DNA of 64,000 bases, taken from positions 1 to 64,000 of the forward strand of contig NZ_VDHJ01000007.1 of NCBI RefSeq assembly GCF_006334925.1, read 5' to 3'. Below the pieces are notes generated by a model, which did no database searches, was not told where the DNA came from, and saw nothing but the letters and a program-made list of their open reading frames with translations. Within the stretch, counting starts at the first letter, position 1, and each line of letters begins with the position of its first letter. Below are positions 53,426 through 63,882 of the stretch, piece after piece. The position numbers were made by a program, and so were the translations under genes. Source of the DNA: Corynebacterium tapiri. Its GTDB lineage: Bacteria > Actinomycetota > Actinomycetes > Mycobacteriales > Mycobacteriaceae.

Positions 53426-53458
53426 AACCGCCTGTGATCCATGCGATCACAGGCGGTT
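53426..53458. terminator. Terminator behind tRNA-Leu, facing the cupin gene
   Basis: AACCGCCTGTGATC pairs perfectly with GATCACAGGCGGTT over a 5-nt loop. On the minus strand it is followed by a TTTTTGTTTTA tract, so it terminates the tRNA transcript; on the plus strand it can also stop the cupin mRNA. Confidence 0.88.
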
Positions 53459-53464
53459 ACTGTG

Positions 53465-53550
53465 TGCCCGGAGGGGGACTTGAACCCCCACGTCCGTTAA
53501 TAGGACACTAGCACCTCAAGCTAGCGCGTCTGCCATTCCGCCACCCGGGC
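53465..53550 (-). tRNA. tRNA-Leu (anticodon GAG)
   Basis: An 86-nt class II tRNA. Acceptor GCCCGGG pairs with the 3' TCCGGGC and discriminator A; anticodon loop TTGAGGT (anticodon GAG at 53517-53515) on stem GCTAGC/GCTAGT, a long variable arm (GTGTCCTATTAACGGACGT), and T arm GGGGGTTCAAGTCCCCC. CCA is not encoded. Confidence 0.96.
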
Positions 53551-53702
53551 AGGTGGTTCCAGGCGATGCTCGCCTTGGCACGTCGAATACCTTAGCCGCC
53601 CCAACACGGGGCAACAAATCCCCACGTCGCGGCGGCAAAATCCCCCTAACACTGAGCCAGAGTCTCGCCCGCGCGGACGTGCGTTTTGGTACAACGGGAT
53701 CC

Positions 53703-54233
53703 ATGAACACCTACAACGACTCCCGTTTCCCTGGCCCAGATCCTTACGCAGCGCTCAAGGACCTTCCAACCTTCACTTTGAGTTCCACCGACATCGTTGC
53801 GGGGGACAAACTGGCGGAAGAGCAGTGCGCTCCAGCCAATGTCTCGCCACAGCTTGCATGGTCGGATCTGCCCGAGGGGACCAAGTCCCTGGCGGTGACG
53901 TGCTTGGATCCCGACGCTCCAACCGGATCAGGCTTCTGGCACTGGGCCGCGTTCAACATTCCAGTGGAGGTAACGCAGCTGCCGACCAACGCTGGTGCCC
54001 AGGAAGATCTGGGCATTGGCGCCGTCTCGCTGCGTAACGACGCCGGGCAACGCGAATACTACGGAGCCCAGCCCCCGGAGGGACACGGACCGCATCGCTA
54101 TCTCTTTGCGGTACACGCAGTGGACGTCGAGAAGCTGGACATTGACCCCGAGTCCACCGCCACAGTCCTCGGATTCAACCTGTACTTCCATTCCCTCGCG
54201 CGCACCCTCGTGTGGGGCTGGTACGAAAACTAA
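53703..54233 (+). CDS. YbhB/YbcL-type PEBP family protein
   Basis: 176 aa phosphatidylethanolamine-binding-protein fold. Seen: CAPANVSPQLAWSDLPEGTK, the anion-site TCLDPDAPTGSGFWHWAAFN, and YYGAQPPEGHGPHRYLFAVHA. In M. tuberculosis the homologue (Rv2140c, TB18.6) also adjoins pyrD. Start ATG 53703; the frame runs further upstream but only over the tRNA side. TACAAC 7 nt upstream is an imperfect -10. Convergent with pyrD. Function unknown. Confidence 0.88.
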   Translation: MNTYNDSRFPGPDPYAALKDLPTFTLSSTDIVAGDKLAEEQCAPANVSPQLAWSDLPEGTKSLAVTCLDPDAPTGSGFWHWAAFNIPVEVTQLPTNAGAQEDLGIGAVSLRNDAGQREYYGAQPPEGHGPHRYLFAVHAVDVEKLDIDPESTATVLGFNLYFHSLARTLVWGWYEN

Positions 54234-54262
54234 AAGCGAGGGGCAGGCTGTCTAGATCGCAG

Positions 54263-55342
54263 CTACTGTGCCCCCGCGATCCACGGCAGGCCTGAACCGA
54301 CAGCCTCGGAGATCGAGTTCAGGCCGTGTGCCCGGATTTGAGCGGCAATATCGCGGTGGATTCCGCGGATCCAGCCAGGACCGCCGTAAATCATGGGGGT
54401 ATAGCCCTCGAGCAGGCTCGCGCCTGCGGTAATGCGCTCCCAGGCCTGCTCGCCCGTGAAAATGCCGCCGACAGACACCAGAACGAGCTTGTCACCAGCA
54501 CGCTCGTGCAGGCGACGGAGCACCTCTAGGGAGCGCGCGGCAACCGGAGCACCGGAAACGCCACCGGCGCCGAGCTCTTCCACGTTCTTAGTCTTCAAAC
54601 CCTGGCGGGAAATGGTCGTGTTGGTGGCCACGATGCCGGCAATGCCCAGGTCAATTGCGAGGTCCGCCACTGCATCCACGTCCTCGTTGCTGAGGTCGGG
54701 AGCGATCTTGACCAGAACTGGCGTGGTCGTTGCATCCCGTACAGTCTCCAGAATGGGGCGCAGGGACTCGACTGCCTGTAAGTCGCGCAAACCAGGAGTG
54801 TTGGGGGAGGAGACGTTGACCACGAGGTAGTCCGCGTGCGATCCGAGCAACCGGGCGGATGACCGGTAATCTGCGACGGCGTCGTCTGCCAGCTTCGTCT
54901 TTCCGATGTTGATGCCCACAATGTTGCTCTTGTTGCGCCGGTAGAGATTGCGGGCCACGTCGCTGGCGCCGGCGTTGTTGAATCCCATGCGGTTCAAAAT
55001 CGCCTTGTCCTCCGGCAAACGGAAAAGGCGAGGAGCTGGGTTTCCCGGCTGAGGCGACGCAGTGACGGTGCCCAATTCGGCATGGCCAAATCCAAGGCAC
55101 GACCACACATCCGGTGCCACGGCGTTCTTATCAAAGCCTGCTGCCAGGCCGAGGGGTCGCGGGAAGGTGACCCCGAAAAGCTCCTGGCTAAGGGCCGGAT
55201 CCTTCACCGGGAGCACCTGATTGAGCACGAACCGCGCTGGGGGAAGGTTTTGGAGAACGTTCAGGCCGCTGACCATAGCGGTGTGAATCTTCTCCGCCTC
55301 AACACGGAACATTGCCTTGAGCGCAAGCTGGTAGATACCCAT
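54263..55342 (-). CDS. pyrD: Dihydroorotate dehydrogenase, class 2
   Basis: Membrane-associated, quinone-linked pyrimidine synthesis enzyme; 359 aa. The amphipathic N-terminal helix region ([20 protein letters not shown]) marks class 2. FMN and substrate loops: [50 protein letters not shown], and [13 protein letters not shown]; then [27 protein letters not shown] before the ATG, 23 nt after the lipoprotein gene, so the two form an operon. Confidence 0.95.
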   Translation of the reverse strand: MGIYQLALKAMFRVEAEKIHTAMVSGLNVLQNLPPARFVLNQVLPVKDPALSQELFGVTFPRPLGLAAGFDKNAVAPDVWSCLGFGHAELGTVTASPQPGNPAPRLFRLPEDKAILNRMGFNNAGASDVARNLYRRNKSNIVGINIGKTKLADDAVADYRSSARLLGSHADYLVVNVSSPNTPGLRDLQAVESLRPILETVRDATTTPVLVKIAPDLSNEDVDAVADLAIDLGIAGIVATNTTISRQGLKTKNVEELGAGGVSGAPVAARSLEVLRRLHERAGDKLVLVSVGGIFTGEQAWERITAGASLLEGYTPMIYGGPGWIRGIHRDIAAQIRAHGLNSISEAVGSGLPWIAGAQ

Positions 55343-55365
55343 GTTCTTTTCCTTCTTGAAAGCGA

Positions 55366-56343
55366 TTATGGCTTGACGACTTGTAGACCTGCAGGCCCGC
55401 CCAGAATCAGTCCCTCTGAGGTGGATGCCATCACTCGAACGTTGGCAATGGTGTTAAACCGCGTGTCTTCCACGGGCACTCCACCCGAGACATCAAAACT
55501 CTGCGCAACATTGTTTGCCGTGGACGCAATCCAGGCGCGATCGTTATACCAGGCAGTTGCGTATGGCGACGGTTCGGTTGGTGCGGTCTGATGCAGGCGA
55601 ACGACGTCGCCCGCGGTGTAGAGGAAGAGCTGATTGCCTCGGGTGTCGGACACAACGGCGGTTTCCTCAGGGCCGGCGTTGAGCGTGCCGACGCCAAGGC
55701 CAACCCGCAAGGTTCCGCCTTGGCGAGCATCCCGCCACTGCACATCTTGAATCGTGGTGGTCTCGCGGTTGATCCGGAGTACGTGGTCACCCTGCGTGAG
55801 TAGAAGTTCGTCCGTGGGCTTGTCCACCTCAATCTGGGTGGCGTCCTCTCCCGCCCGGTGAACCCACACGAGGTTTTCCTCCCCAGAGGCGGCAATTACT
55901 TCACCGCTACTGGCTTGAACAGCGCTGTGTATTGGATGACCTATGTCGATGGATTCGTCCTGGCTACCTTTAGCATCAATCAGCCGCACCGTCTCGCCGC
56001 AGGCAAGAACGAATGGAGCGCCAGTCAAATCTGTACAACCCGTCGCATCGATACGACGGGCAGTGCCGTCACGGAGTTGATCGAGGGTGCCTACCAACAC
56101 GTCATCAGCGACCCGGGCGGCTATGTGCTGGCCGTCGACCGCGAGGTCGGTTACCCCTCCAATGCCAAGTATCTCTCCGGCGGGATCCTGCGCAGGGGGA
56201 GACGCCACCGCGGTGGCGTTGCCCATTGGCTCTGGGCCCTGCCCATCCTGCCCCTCGGTCATATGCGTGGGCCCGATCTGGCATGCAGCCAAACCTGTTG
56301 CAAGGCCAAGGGAAGCGAACGTTACGAGAGCACGGCGAATCAC
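55366..56343 (-). CDS. Lipoprotein, LppL-like
   Basis: 325-aa exported lipoprotein. Signal peptide ends in the lipobox GLAAC, so the mature protein begins at Cys21. The rest has repeated short beta-rich blocks ([39 protein letters not shown]) suggestive of a beta-propeller, an inference. The place upstream of pyrD is that of lppL (Rv2138). GTG 56343 is preferred over GTG 56349 because TAAAGT (minus strand, 56352-56357) then lies 8 nt upstream. Role unknown. Confidence 0.82.
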   Translation of the reverse strand: MIRRALVTFASLGLATGLAACQIGPTHMTEGQDGQGPEPMGNATAVASPPAQDPAGEILGIGGVTDLAVDGQHIAARVADDVLVGTLDQLRDGTARRIDATGCTDLTGAPFVLACGETVRLIDAKGSQDESIDIGHPIHSAVQASSGEVIAASGEENLVWVHRAGEDATQIEVDKPTDELLLTQGDHVLRINRETTTIQDVQWRDARQGGTLRVGLGVGTLNAGPEETAVVSDTRGNQLFLYTAGDVVRLHQTAPTEPSPYATAWYNDRAWIASTANNVAQSFDVSGGVPVEDTRFNTIANVRVMASTSEGLILGGPAGLQVVKP

Positions 56344-56454
56344 GACCACTAACTTTACCGGCCATTGGAATACACAACAGAAACGGCAGGAGTTGTCCGT
56401 GCTTAACCGGGTGGCTACGCGCTTTTGCCACTCAAGGGGCTAAGGTATCGCCCC

Positions 56455-57315
56455 ATGATCACCCTCGCTGCCGCTGCGCCCGACACTATGAGTTGGTCGC
56501 AAGTCATCGTGCTGTCCATCGTTCAGGGCCTCACCGAGTTCCTGCCCGTGAGCTCTTCGGGCCACTTGCGCATCATCTCCGAGCTCTTCTGGGGAGCAGA
56601 CGCCGGCGCCTCGTTTACTGCCGTTATCCAGCTGGGAACAGAGGCCGCGGTGCTGGTCTACTTTGCAAAGGAAATCTGGCAGATTCTCACTGGTTGGTTC
56701 CGTGGAGTGTTTAACAAGGACCAGCGCGGTTTTGACTATCGCATGGGTTGGATGGTCATCGTCGGCACCATCCCCGTCGCTCTCGTGGGTGTCCTTTTCA
56801 AGGACCTCATCCGCGAGGGTCTGCGCAATTTGTGGATCACCGCAACCGTCCTGATTCTCTTCTCCTTCGTGTTCATCGCCGCTGAGCGCATGGGCAAGAA
56901 GGCCCGAGGCTATGACGAGCTCACGATGAAGGACGCCATCATCATGGGCCTGTGCCAGTGCCTCTCGCTTATCCCCGGGGTATCCCGTTCGGGGGCGACG
57001 ATCTCAGGCGGCCTATTCCGCAATCTGGACCGGGAAGTGGCTACTCGCTTCAGCTTCCTGCTGGCCATCCCTGCAGTTCTCGCCTCTGGTCTTTTCTCTC
57101 TCCCGGATGCCTTTAACCCTGAGGCCGGCCAGGCTGCGACAGCTCCGATGCTGATTGTCGGCGTGGCCATCTGCTTCGTTCTCGGTTACGTCTCCATTGC
57201 CTGGTTGTTGCGCTTTGTCGCGCATCACTCGTTTAGCTGGTTCGCGGCTTACCGCATCCCAGTTGGCGTGCTTGTCATGATCCTGCTGGCACTGGGAGTC
57301 CTGCAGCCGTACTAA
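56455..57315 (+). CDS. uppP: Undecaprenyl-diphosphatase UppP
   Basis: Dephosphorylates undecaprenyl pyrophosphate in peptidoglycan lipid-carrier recycling and lowers bacitracin sensitivity; 286 aa, about eight helices. The two catalytic motifs are present: [17 protein letters not shown] and [21 protein letters not shown] 56455 has TAAGGT (56441-56446) 8 nt upstream. Diverges from the lipoprotein gene. Its TAA stop forms the first half of the mshC -10. Confidence 0.95.
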   Translation: MITLAAAAPDTMSWSQVIVLSIVQGLTEFLPVSSSGHLRIISELFWGADAGASFTAVIQLGTEAAVLVYFAKEIWQILTGWFRGVFNKDQRGFDYRMGWMVIVGTIPVALVGVLFKDLIREGLRNLWITATVLILFSFVFIAAERMGKKARGYDELTMKDAIIMGLCQCLSLIPGVSRSGATISGGLFRNLDREVATRFSFLLAIPAVLASGLFSLPDAFNPEAGQAATAPMLIVGVAICFVLGYVSIAWLLRFVAHHSFSWFAAYRIPVGVLVMILLALGVLQPY

Positions 57316-57325
57316 GGTAGGCGCC

Positions 57326-58537
57326 ATGCGTTCTTGGCCCGTGCCCGAAGTACCTACGTTAGACGGAACTTCTGTCCCGCTTTCCCTCTATGACACCGCG
57401 GATCAGTGTGTCCGCGAAGTCGAGGGAGCGGGCATGTATGTGTGCGGCATCACCCCGTATGACTCCACTCACTTGGGACATGCCGCTACCTACCTGACTT
57501 TCGACCTGGTTTATCGCCAGCTTCTGGATAACGGCCAAGACGTCACATACGCCCAGAACATCACCGATGTTGACGATCCGCTCTTTGAGCGCGCTCAACG
57601 TGATGGAGTCGACTGGCGAGAGCTTGGGACCAGCCAGATCGATCTCTTCCGCTCAGATATGGCCGAGCTTTCCGTCATCCCGCCGCAGCACTATATCGGT
57701 GCCATGGAGGCGATTGACGACGTCATCGGCCTGGTCTCCCGCTTGCTTGAAGCCGGTGCGGCCTATGTTGTCGACGATGCCGACTACCCAGATGTCTACG
57801 CCCACGTTGATGCCACGAAGCAGTTTGGCTACGCCTCCAACTACACCCCGGACGAGATGGCTAGTGCCTTCGCAGAACGCGGCGGCGATCCCGATCGACC
57901 GGGGAAGCTCAACCCACTTGACCCGCTGTTGTGGCGCGCCCAACGCGAGGGCGAACCGGCCTGGGAGTCCCCCTTCGGGCCAGGGCGACCTGGGTGGCAT
58001 GTGGAATGTTCCAGCATCGCAGAGCACTACCTGGGTACACCGTTTGCTATCCAAGGCGGGGGAAGCGACCTCGCTTTCCCACATCACGAGTTCTCAGCCG
58101 CCCACGCAGAAGCTGCTGGTGACATCCCCCGCATGGCGGGGCACTACGTCCATACCGGAATGATCGGTTTAGAGGGCACAAAGATGTCCAAGTCTTTGGG
58201 CAACTTGGTCTTTGTGCATAAGCTCACAGCTGCTGGTCATGAGGCCTCCGCTATTCGCCTCGGTGTCTTCGCCGGCCACTATCGCAGCGATCGCGACTGG
58301 TCCGACGCCGTTCTGAAAGAAGCGGAAGATCGTCTCGCACGCTGGCGTTCTGGCGGTTCTGACTGGGCTGCCACTACCGCAGCTGTCGCTGAACTGCGCA
58401 AAGCCCTTGCCAATGACTTGGACACCCCGAAGGCGCTGGAGATCGTGGATGCGTGGGCGCAAGGCCCGGGAGCTGATCCGGAGGCCACGAAGCTGATGGC
58501 AACAGCACTCAATGCGCTCCTTGGGGTGCACCTTTAA
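57326..58537 (+). CDS. mshC: Cysteine:GlcN-Ins ligase MshC (mycothiol synthesis)
   Basis: ATP-dependent ligation of cysteine to glucosaminyl-inositol, third step of mycothiol synthesis; 403 aa, derived from CysRS. HIGH-like [10 protein letters not shown] and KMSKS motif [11 protein letters not shown] are intact; zinc/cysteine site residues appear in YVCGITPYD and [12 protein letters not shown]. The anticodon-binding domain of true CysRS is absent, which separates MshC. TAAGGT (57313-57318), beginning with the uppP stop codon, lies 7 nt before the ATG. Confidence 0.94.
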   Translation: MRSWPVPEVPTLDGTSVPLSLYDTADQCVREVEGAGMYVCGITPYDSTHLGHAATYLTFDLVYRQLLDNGQDVTYAQNITDVDDPLFERAQRDGVDWRELGTSQIDLFRSDMAELSVIPPQHYIGAMEAIDDVIGLVSRLLEAGAAYVVDDADYPDVYAHVDATKQFGYASNYTPDEMASAFAERGGDPDRPGKLNPLDPLLWRAQREGEPAWESPFGPGRPGWHVECSSIAEHYLGTPFAIQGGGSDLAFPHHEFSAAHAEAAGDIPRMAGHYVHTGMIGLEGTKMSKSLGNLVFVHKLTAAGHEASAIRLGVFAGHYRSDRDWSDAVLKEAEDRLARWRSGGSDWAATTAAVAELRKALANDLDTPKALEIVDAWAQGPGADPEATKLMATALNALLGVHL

Positions 58538-58561
58538 CTGTTCTAGGCCACAATGGCGCCT

Positions 58562-58942
58562 ATGAGCATTCGCGCCGATTTCCAACCGAGGGTCGATGAG
58601 TTCATATCTGACCTGAATGATTTCGCCACCGGGTCTTACCTGCAAGAGGGGGAGACCGACCTGTGGGAGGCCCCTTTTGATGTAGCGGCCTTGCCCAAGG
58701 TGAAAAAGACTCTGGAAAAGCTGCTGGACGCTTTTGACGCGGTTCCGGCAGACCCCACAGGTGACGTCCTTAAGAAGGTAGTTGCCTCCGCTTACACGGA
58801 ACTCGAGAAAATCAATCGCTCCTTTGAGGATGCGGTGATCGAGCCCGAGGAGCGTGCAGCAATTGAGGAACTTGTCTACGACGCCGCCGCAGCAACCGGC
58901 GCAGACGACGAGGCTCTGGGGGAGCTGCCAGACTTTGAGTAA
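58562..58942 (+). CDS. Small acidic conserved protein, unknown
   Basis: 126 aa, strongly acidic and probably all-helical (KVKKTLEKLLDAFDAVPADP; AYTELEKINRSFEDAVIE). No signal peptide, membrane segment or known motif. It lies between mshC and a HAD gene. ATG 58562 is chosen over 58553 because CACAAT (58549-58554) sits 7 nt upstream; the sequence from there through the start is the same GGCGCCTATGA as at the cupin gene. I do not recognise the family. Confidence 0.65.
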   Translation: MSIRADFQPRVDEFISDLNDFATGSYLQEGETDLWEAPFDVAALPKVKKTLEKLLDAFDAVPADPTGDVLKKVVASAYTELEKINRSFEDAVIEPEERAAIEELVYDAAAATGADDEALGELPDFE

Positions 58943-59627
58943 CCCCGCACGCACCCTGCAGGCAGTCCTGTGGGATATGGATGGCACCTTGGTGGATTCA
59001 GAACCGCTATGGGGAAAAGCCACCTACGAACTCGCCGAGATCCTCGGCAACCCGCTCACACCTGAGCTCAGAGCAAAAACTGTGGGAGGCAGCTTCCTCT
59101 CCACCCTTGAGGTGTGTGCTGCCAATGCCGGCAAGACTCTCGAAGACATCGACGTCGATTCCCTACGCCGCTTGATGTTTGACCGGATGGCCACTTTGCT
59201 CGGCGGAATTCAACCGATGTCAGGGGTTCGAGAACTTCTCGACGATCTTGTACCCCTGCCGATGATGGTGGTAACCAACACGGCCCGCGAATTGGCTGAT
59301 CCGTGCATCGATGCAGTCGGGAGACAATACTTTGTCGATTCCGTAGCCGGTGACGAGGTTGACCGCCCCAAGCCGGATCCTCAGATGTATCTCACCGCGG
59401 CACAGCGAATCGGCGTAGCTCCCGCGAACTGCATGGTCTTCGAGGATTCTTGGCACGGCATGTCCGCGGGAGTAAGCGCAGGCTGTGTCGTTATTGGCTT
59501 GGCTGAAAAGGTCCCGGAGGGAGCGACCTCCATTCTGGACTTGAAGGATCGCATCAGCCTTGAGGGGGTGAACTCCCACACTTTATATCGATGGTTCGAT
59601 AGGCTAGGGAACCGTGAAGAACTTTGA
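58935..59627 (+). CDS. HAD-superfamily phosphatase, PgmB-like
   Basis: 230-aa haloacid-dehalogenase hydrolase of the beta-phosphoglucomutase/phosphatase subgroup. Motif [17 protein letters not shown], motif [11 protein letters not shown], motif III Lys in [11 protein letters not shown], motif [13 protein letters not shown] are all present; the alpha cap follows motif I. Substrate unknown. The start is uncertain: TTG 58935 overlaps the preceding stop and has GGGGAG about 10 nt upstream. Its 3' end overlaps hisE by 14 nt. Confidence 0.82.
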   Translation: MSNPARTLQAVLWDMDGTLVDSEPLWGKATYELAEILGNPLTPELRAKTVGGSFLSTLEVCAANAGKTLEDIDVDSLRRLMFDRMATLLGGIQPMSGVRELLDDLVPLPMMVVTNTARELADPCIDAVGRQYFVDSVAGDEVDRPKPDPQMYLTAAQRIGVAPANCMVFEDSWHGMSAGVSAGCVVIGLAEKVPEGATSILDLKDRISLEGVNSHTLYRWFDRLGNREEL

Positions 59628-59877
59628 TGAGCTTTTTGCCGAGTTGACCCAACGCGCCGCCGAGCGCCCCGCGGGATCTGGAACCGTGGCTGCCTTGGAC
59701 AAGGGCGTGCATGCCATCGGCAAGAAGATCATTGAGGAGGCGGGCGAAGTATGGATTGCCGCTGAGTACCAGTCTGATGAAGAGCTCGCGGAGGAAATCT
59801 CGCAACTCATCTATTGGACTCAGGTGCTCATGGTTAAGCGTGGTTTGAGCCTGGACGACGTCAAGCGCAACCTTTAG
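59614..59877 (+). CDS. hisE: Phosphoribosyl-ATP pyrophosphohydrolase
   Basis: Second step of histidine synthesis; 87 aa MazG-like all-alpha enzyme with [20 protein letters not shown] and [14 protein letters not shown], the metal-binding Glu pattern of HisE. GTG 59614 has TAGGCT (59600-59605) 8 nt upstream, inside the 3' end of the HAD gene. hisG follows after 19 nt. Confidence 0.95.
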   Translation: MKNFDELFAELTQRAAERPAGSGTVAALDKGVHAIGKKIIEEAGEVWIAAEYQSDEELAEEISQLIYWTQVLMVKRGLSLDDVKRNL

Positions 59878-59896
59878 CTCACCGGAGGTCATCCGC

Positions 59897-60739
59897 ATGA
59901 TTAGCATCGCTGTGCCCAACAAGGGCGCACTCTCAGAAGCCGCAAATGAGATCCTGCGCGAGGCGGGGTACAAGCCTCGGCGGGATAAGGCACTCAGCGT
60001 CGTCGACGAGGCAAATGGCGTCGAATTCTATTTCCTGCGCCCCAAGGACATCGCAATTTACGTCGCCGCCGGGCACCTCGACCTCGGCATTACCGGACGC
60101 GACCTGGCCGGAGACTCCGGCGCCAAGGTGGAGGAGGTGCTCTCCCTCGGGTTTGGGTCCTCCACCTTCCGTTACGCAGCTCCGGCTGGCCAGAGCTGGT
60201 CGGTCGAGCAGCTTGCTGGCAAGCGCATTGCCACCTCGTACCCCAACTTGGTGCGCAACGACCTTCGCGCCCGCAACATGGAGGCAAAGGTCATTCGCCT
60301 CGATGGAGCAGTAGAAATCTCTATCAAGTTGGGCGTGGCCGATGTCATCGCGGACGTTGTTTCTACCGGCAACACGCTGCGCCAGCAGGGCCTGGTTCCT
60401 TTCGGGGAGCCCATCATTGATTCCGAGGCAGTCGTCATTAAGGCCGCGGACAGGGAGCTTTCGCCCGACCACCGCGTGGTGCTGGAACGCATCCGCGGAA
60501 TTCTCACGGCTCATAACTACCTGATGATCGCCTACAACATCGAGCGGGATCGCCTCTCCGAAGCCACGGAGGTTACCCCCGGATTGTCGGGGCCGACTGT
60601 CTCACCGCTGGCACTCGATGATTGGGTCGCGGTGAGTGCCCTCGTTCCAAAGAGCAGGGCAAACGCCATCATGGACGAGTTAGCTTCTCTCGGAGCGAAA
60701 GCGATACTGGCTTCGGAATTGAGGATTGCGCGAATTTAG
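59897..60739 (+). CDS. hisG: ATP phosphoribosyltransferase (long form)
   Basis: Committed step of histidine synthesis, allosterically inhibited by histidine; 280 aa, hence the long form with a C-terminal ACT-like regulatory domain (about 205-280: [26 protein letters not shown] end). Seen: [32 protein letters not shown], and the PRPP loop [20 protein letters not shown] stretch. SD GGAGG precedes the ATG. hisE-hisG pair precedes aspA as in C. glutamicum. Confidence 0.95.
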   Translation: MISIAVPNKGALSEAANEILREAGYKPRRDKALSVVDEANGVEFYFLRPKDIAIYVAAGHLDLGITGRDLAGDSGAKVEEVLSLGFGSSTFRYAAPAGQSWSVEQLAGKRIATSYPNLVRNDLRARNMEAKVIRLDGAVEISIKLGVADVIADVVSTGNTLRQQGLVPFGEPIIDSEAVVIKAADRELSPDHRVVLERIRGILTAHNYLMIAYNIERDRLSEATEVTPGLSGPTVSPLALDDWVAVSALVPKSRANAIMDELASLGAKAILASELRIARI

Positions 60740-60765
60740 TCGCGGTAGTCGTTACCTTGGTAGGC

Positions 60766-62199
60766 ATGTCTACCCGAACTGAATCGGATCTGTTGGGCTC
60801 CATGGAGATCCCGGCAGACGCTTACTACGGAATTCATACTCAGCGCGCCGTCGACAACTTCCAGATCTCGCGTACCCAAACGTCCTCTATTCCGGAGTTC
60901 GTGCGCGGCATGGTCACCGTAAAGAAGGCGGCAGCCATCGCTAATCGACGCGCTCACGCCCTTCCGGCTGACATCGCCGAGGCCATCATCTGGGCTTGTG
61001 ACCAGGTGCTGGAGGAGGGGCGCTGCATGGATCAGTTCCCCATCGACGTGTTCCAGGGTGGTGCGGGCACCTCCACGAACATGAACACCAATGAGGTCAT
61101 CGCCAACCTGGCGCTGGAGTACCTGGGCCACGAGAAGGGCTCCTATGACATCGTCAACCCCAACGACCACGTCAATCTTTCCCAGTCCACCAACGATGCG
61201 TACCCCACGGGATTCCGCCTGGGCCTGCACGCGGCTTTGGGAACCTTGATCCGCCAGTTCGACGAGCTCCAGGCAGCATTCCGGGTCAAGGGCGACGAGT
61301 TCTCCGACGTCATCAAGATGGGGCGCACGCAGCTGCAAGATGCGGTTCCGATGACCCTGGGGGAGGAGTTTGGTGCATTCGCCTCCAACCTCGCCGAGGA
61401 GCAGGCCGTTCTGGAGTGGGCACAGGAGCGCCTTCTGGAAATCAACCTGGGTGCGACCGCCATCGGCACAGGTGTGAATACGGCTCCGCGCTACCGCGAC
61501 CACGTGACCTCTGCGCTGCGTGAAATTACCGGGTTGAACGTGACGTCGTCACGCGATCTCATCGAAGCCACGAGCGACACCGGCGCCTACGTGCACATCC
61601 ATTCCGCCATCAAGCGTGCGGCAATGAAGCTTTCCAAGATCTGTAACGACCTGCGTCTTCTGTCCTCGGGACCGCGCGCTGGCTTCAATGAGATCAACCT
61701 GCCGCCGCGCCAGGCAGGCTCGTCGATCATGCCGGGCAAGGTCAACCCGGTCATCCCCGAGGTGGTCAACCAGATCTGCTTCAAGGTCTTCGGCAACGAC
61801 CACACCGTCACCATGGCTGCAGAAGCTGGTCAGCTTCAGCTCAACGTCATGGAGCCGGTGATCTCCCAGGCTCTGTTCGAGTCCATCCGCATTCTGGGCG
61901 CCGGCGCCGATACGCTGCGTGAAAAGTGCGTGCAGGACATCACGGCCAACGCCGACGTGTGCCGCGGTTATGTGGAGCACTCCGTCGGTATCGTGACCTA
62001 CCTCAACCCGTTCATCGGCCACCACAACGGTGACGAGGTTGCTCGCGAGGCTCTGTCCTCTGGTCGCAGCGTGCGCGAGATCGTGCTTGAGCGGGGGCTC
62101 ATGGACGAAGACACTCTCAACGAGGTGCTCTCCAACAGCAATCTGATCCACCCCCAGTTCCGGGGACGTCTGTACCTCGAATCCACAGACGAGAGCTAG
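60766..62199 (+). CDS. aspA: Aspartate ammonia-lyase
   Basis: Reversible deamination of aspartate to fumarate; 477 aa of the fumarase/aspartase superfamily. Signature [11 protein letters not shown], with [32 protein letters not shown] and [12 protein letters not shown] favouring aspartase over fumarase. ATG 60766 is chosen over an upstream frame that overlaps hisG: TACCTT (60753-60758) stands 7 nt before it, so leaderless. Confidence 0.92.
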   Translation: MSTRTESDLLGSMEIPADAYYGIHTQRAVDNFQISRTQTSSIPEFVRGMVTVKKAAAIANRRAHALPADIAEAIIWACDQVLEEGRCMDQFPIDVFQGGAGTSTNMNTNEVIANLALEYLGHEKGSYDIVNPNDHVNLSQSTNDAYPTGFRLGLHAALGTLIRQFDELQAAFRVKGDEFSDVIKMGRTQLQDAVPMTLGEEFGAFASNLAEEQAVLEWAQERLLEINLGATAIGTGVNTAPRYRDHVTSALREITGLNVTSSRDLIEATSDTGAYVHIHSAIKRAAMKLSKICNDLRLLSSGPRAGFNEINLPPRQAGSSIMPGKVNPVIPEVVNQICFKVFGNDHTVTMAAEAGQLQLNVMEPVISQALFESIRILGAGADTLREKCVQDITANADVCRGYVEHSVGIVTYLNPFIGHHNGDEVAREALSSGRSVREIVLERGLMDEDTLNEVLSNSNLIHPQFRGRLYLESTDES

Positions 62200-62220
62200 G
62201 GACTTCATTAAACTGGGGGC

Positions 62221-63879
62221 ATGCTCAGTGACGTTGAAATTGCGCAAGCCCACCAGCTCCAACCCATCGATCAGATTGCTCGCGACGCCGGGATCCCGGA
62301 TGACGCCCTTATTCCCTTTGGCACAACTAAGGCGAAGGTAGACATCACCAAGGTCGGTGAGTCTCACCGAGAGGGCAAGGTCATCCTGGTGACCGGCGTT
62401 TCGCCTACTCCGGCAGGCGAGGGTAAGTCCACGACACTGATCGGCCTTACCGACGCGCTCAAGCTCAAGGGCAAGCGCGCAGTCGTTGCGCTGCGCGAGC
62501 CCTCCCAGGGCCCTGTCATGGGAATCAAGGGCGGGGCAGCAGGAGGTGGTTACTCCCAGATCGTGCCGATGGAAGACATTAACCTCCACTTCACCGGAGA
62601 CTTCCACGCGATCGCCGCAGCCAACAACACCCTAGCGGCGCTGATCGACAACCATCTACAGCAGGGAAATTCCCTGGGCATCGATCCTCGCCAGATCACC
62701 TGGCAGCGCTGCCTGGACGTCAACGATCGCGCCTTGCGTAACGTTGTCATCGGCCTCGGCGGCAAGGCCCATGGAGTTCCTCGGGAAACCGGCTTCACCA
62801 TCACCGCGGCCTCCGAGATCATGGCGATCGTGTGCCTGGCCACCTCTCTCGAGGACTTGAAGGAGCGTCTGGGACGCATCACGATCGGTTACACCTACAG
62901 CGGTGAGCCGGTATTTGCTCACCAGCTCGAGGCCCAAGGTGCGCTAACTGCCCTGCTCAAGGACGCGATCAACCCCAACCTGGTGCAGACCCTGGGTGGT
63001 GCGCCCGCGTTCGTCCATGGCGGGCCCTTTGCCAACATCGCCCACGGCTGCAACTCTGTTCTGGCTACCTCCCTGGCCCGCCGCTTCGGCGACATCGTTC
63101 TGACCGAGGCCGGATTCGGCTCCGACCTGGGCGCCGAGAAGTTCTTTGACATCAAAGCCCGCTTCGGTGAGCTCGATGTGGCCGGCGCCGTGGTAGTGAC
63201 CACGATTCGATCCATCAAGTACAACGCCGGTATTGCCCGCGAGGAGTTGACCAAGGACAACGTCGACGCGGTCCGCGATGGTATTTCTAACCTCGAACGC
63301 CACGTGGACAACCTGAAGAAGTTTGGCGTCAAGCCAGTCGTAGCCGTCAACCTGTTTACCTCTGATTCCGACGAGGAACGTGCCTGGCTGCGTTCCTGGG
63401 CCGAGGAGAAGGGCGTTGCCCTAGCAGAGTCCGAGGTGTGGGCCAAGGGTGGTGAAGGCGCTCTCGAGCTTGCCGACGCCGTGCTGGACAACCTGGTTGA
63501 GGGACAATCCCAGCCCATCTACGACCCAGCCGATGGCATCGAGGCCTCGCTGGAGAAGATCGCCACCACGATCTACCGCGCAAATGGCGTGGAATACAGT
63601 GCCCAGGCGCAGAAGGCCCTGGCACAGATCAAGGCGAATGGTTGGGACACGATGCCAGTATGCGTATCTAAGACCCAGTATTCGTTCTCTGACGACCCGA
63701 GTCAGCTCGGCGCTCCGGAAGGGCACACCCTGCACGTGCGCGAGCTGGTCCCACGCACGGGCGCCGGTTTCGTCGTGGCCCTCACCGGTGCGGTGATGAC
63801 CATGCCGGGCCTGCCTAAGGTCCCGTCTGCCAACCACATTGATGTGGACGAGTCGGGGACCATTTCGGGGCTGTTCTAA
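62221..63879 (+). CDS. fhs: Formate-tetrahydrofolate ligase
   Basis: ATP-dependent synthesis of 10-formyl-THF from formate; 552 aa. P-loop SPTPAGEGKSTTLIGLTDAL, the folate-side GIKGGAAGGGYSQIVPMEDI, TGDFHAIAAANN, and EAGFGSDLGAEKFFDIKAR are the family blocks. TAAACT (62209-62214) lies 6 nt before the ATG. It could feed the formyl donor used by fmt and purine synthesis. Stop lies 3 nt from that of a convergent partial gene. Confidence 0.95.
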   Translation: MLSDVEIAQAHQLQPIDQIARDAGIPDDALIPFGTTKAKVDITKVGESHREGKVILVTGVSPTPAGEGKSTTLIGLTDALKLKGKRAVVALREPSQGPVMGIKGGAAGGGYSQIVPMEDINLHFTGDFHAIAAANNTLAALIDNHLQQGNSLGIDPRQITWQRCLDVNDRALRNVVIGLGGKAHGVPRETGFTITAASEIMAIVCLATSLEDLKERLGRITIGYTYSGEPVFAHQLEAQGALTALLKDAINPNLVQTLGGAPAFVHGGPFANIAHGCNSVLATSLARRFGDIVLTEAGFGSDLGAEKFFDIKARFGELDVAGAVVVTTIRSIKYNAGIAREELTKDNVDAVRDGISNLERHVDNLKKFGVKPVVAVNLFTSDSDEERAWLRSWAEEKGVALAESEVWAKGGEGALELADAVLDNLVEGQSQPIYDPADGIEASLEKIATTIYRANGVEYSAQAQKALAQIKANGWDTMPVCVSKTQYSFSDDPSQLGAPEGHTLHVRELVPRTGAGFVVALTGAVMTMPGLPKVPSANHIDVDESGTISGLF

Positions 63880-63882
63880 CGC

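Noticed and set aside
53433..53451. TGTGA...TCACA resembling a GlxR site
   Set aside because: The spacer is 9 nt rather than 6 and the sequence is the stem of the tRNA-Leu terminator.
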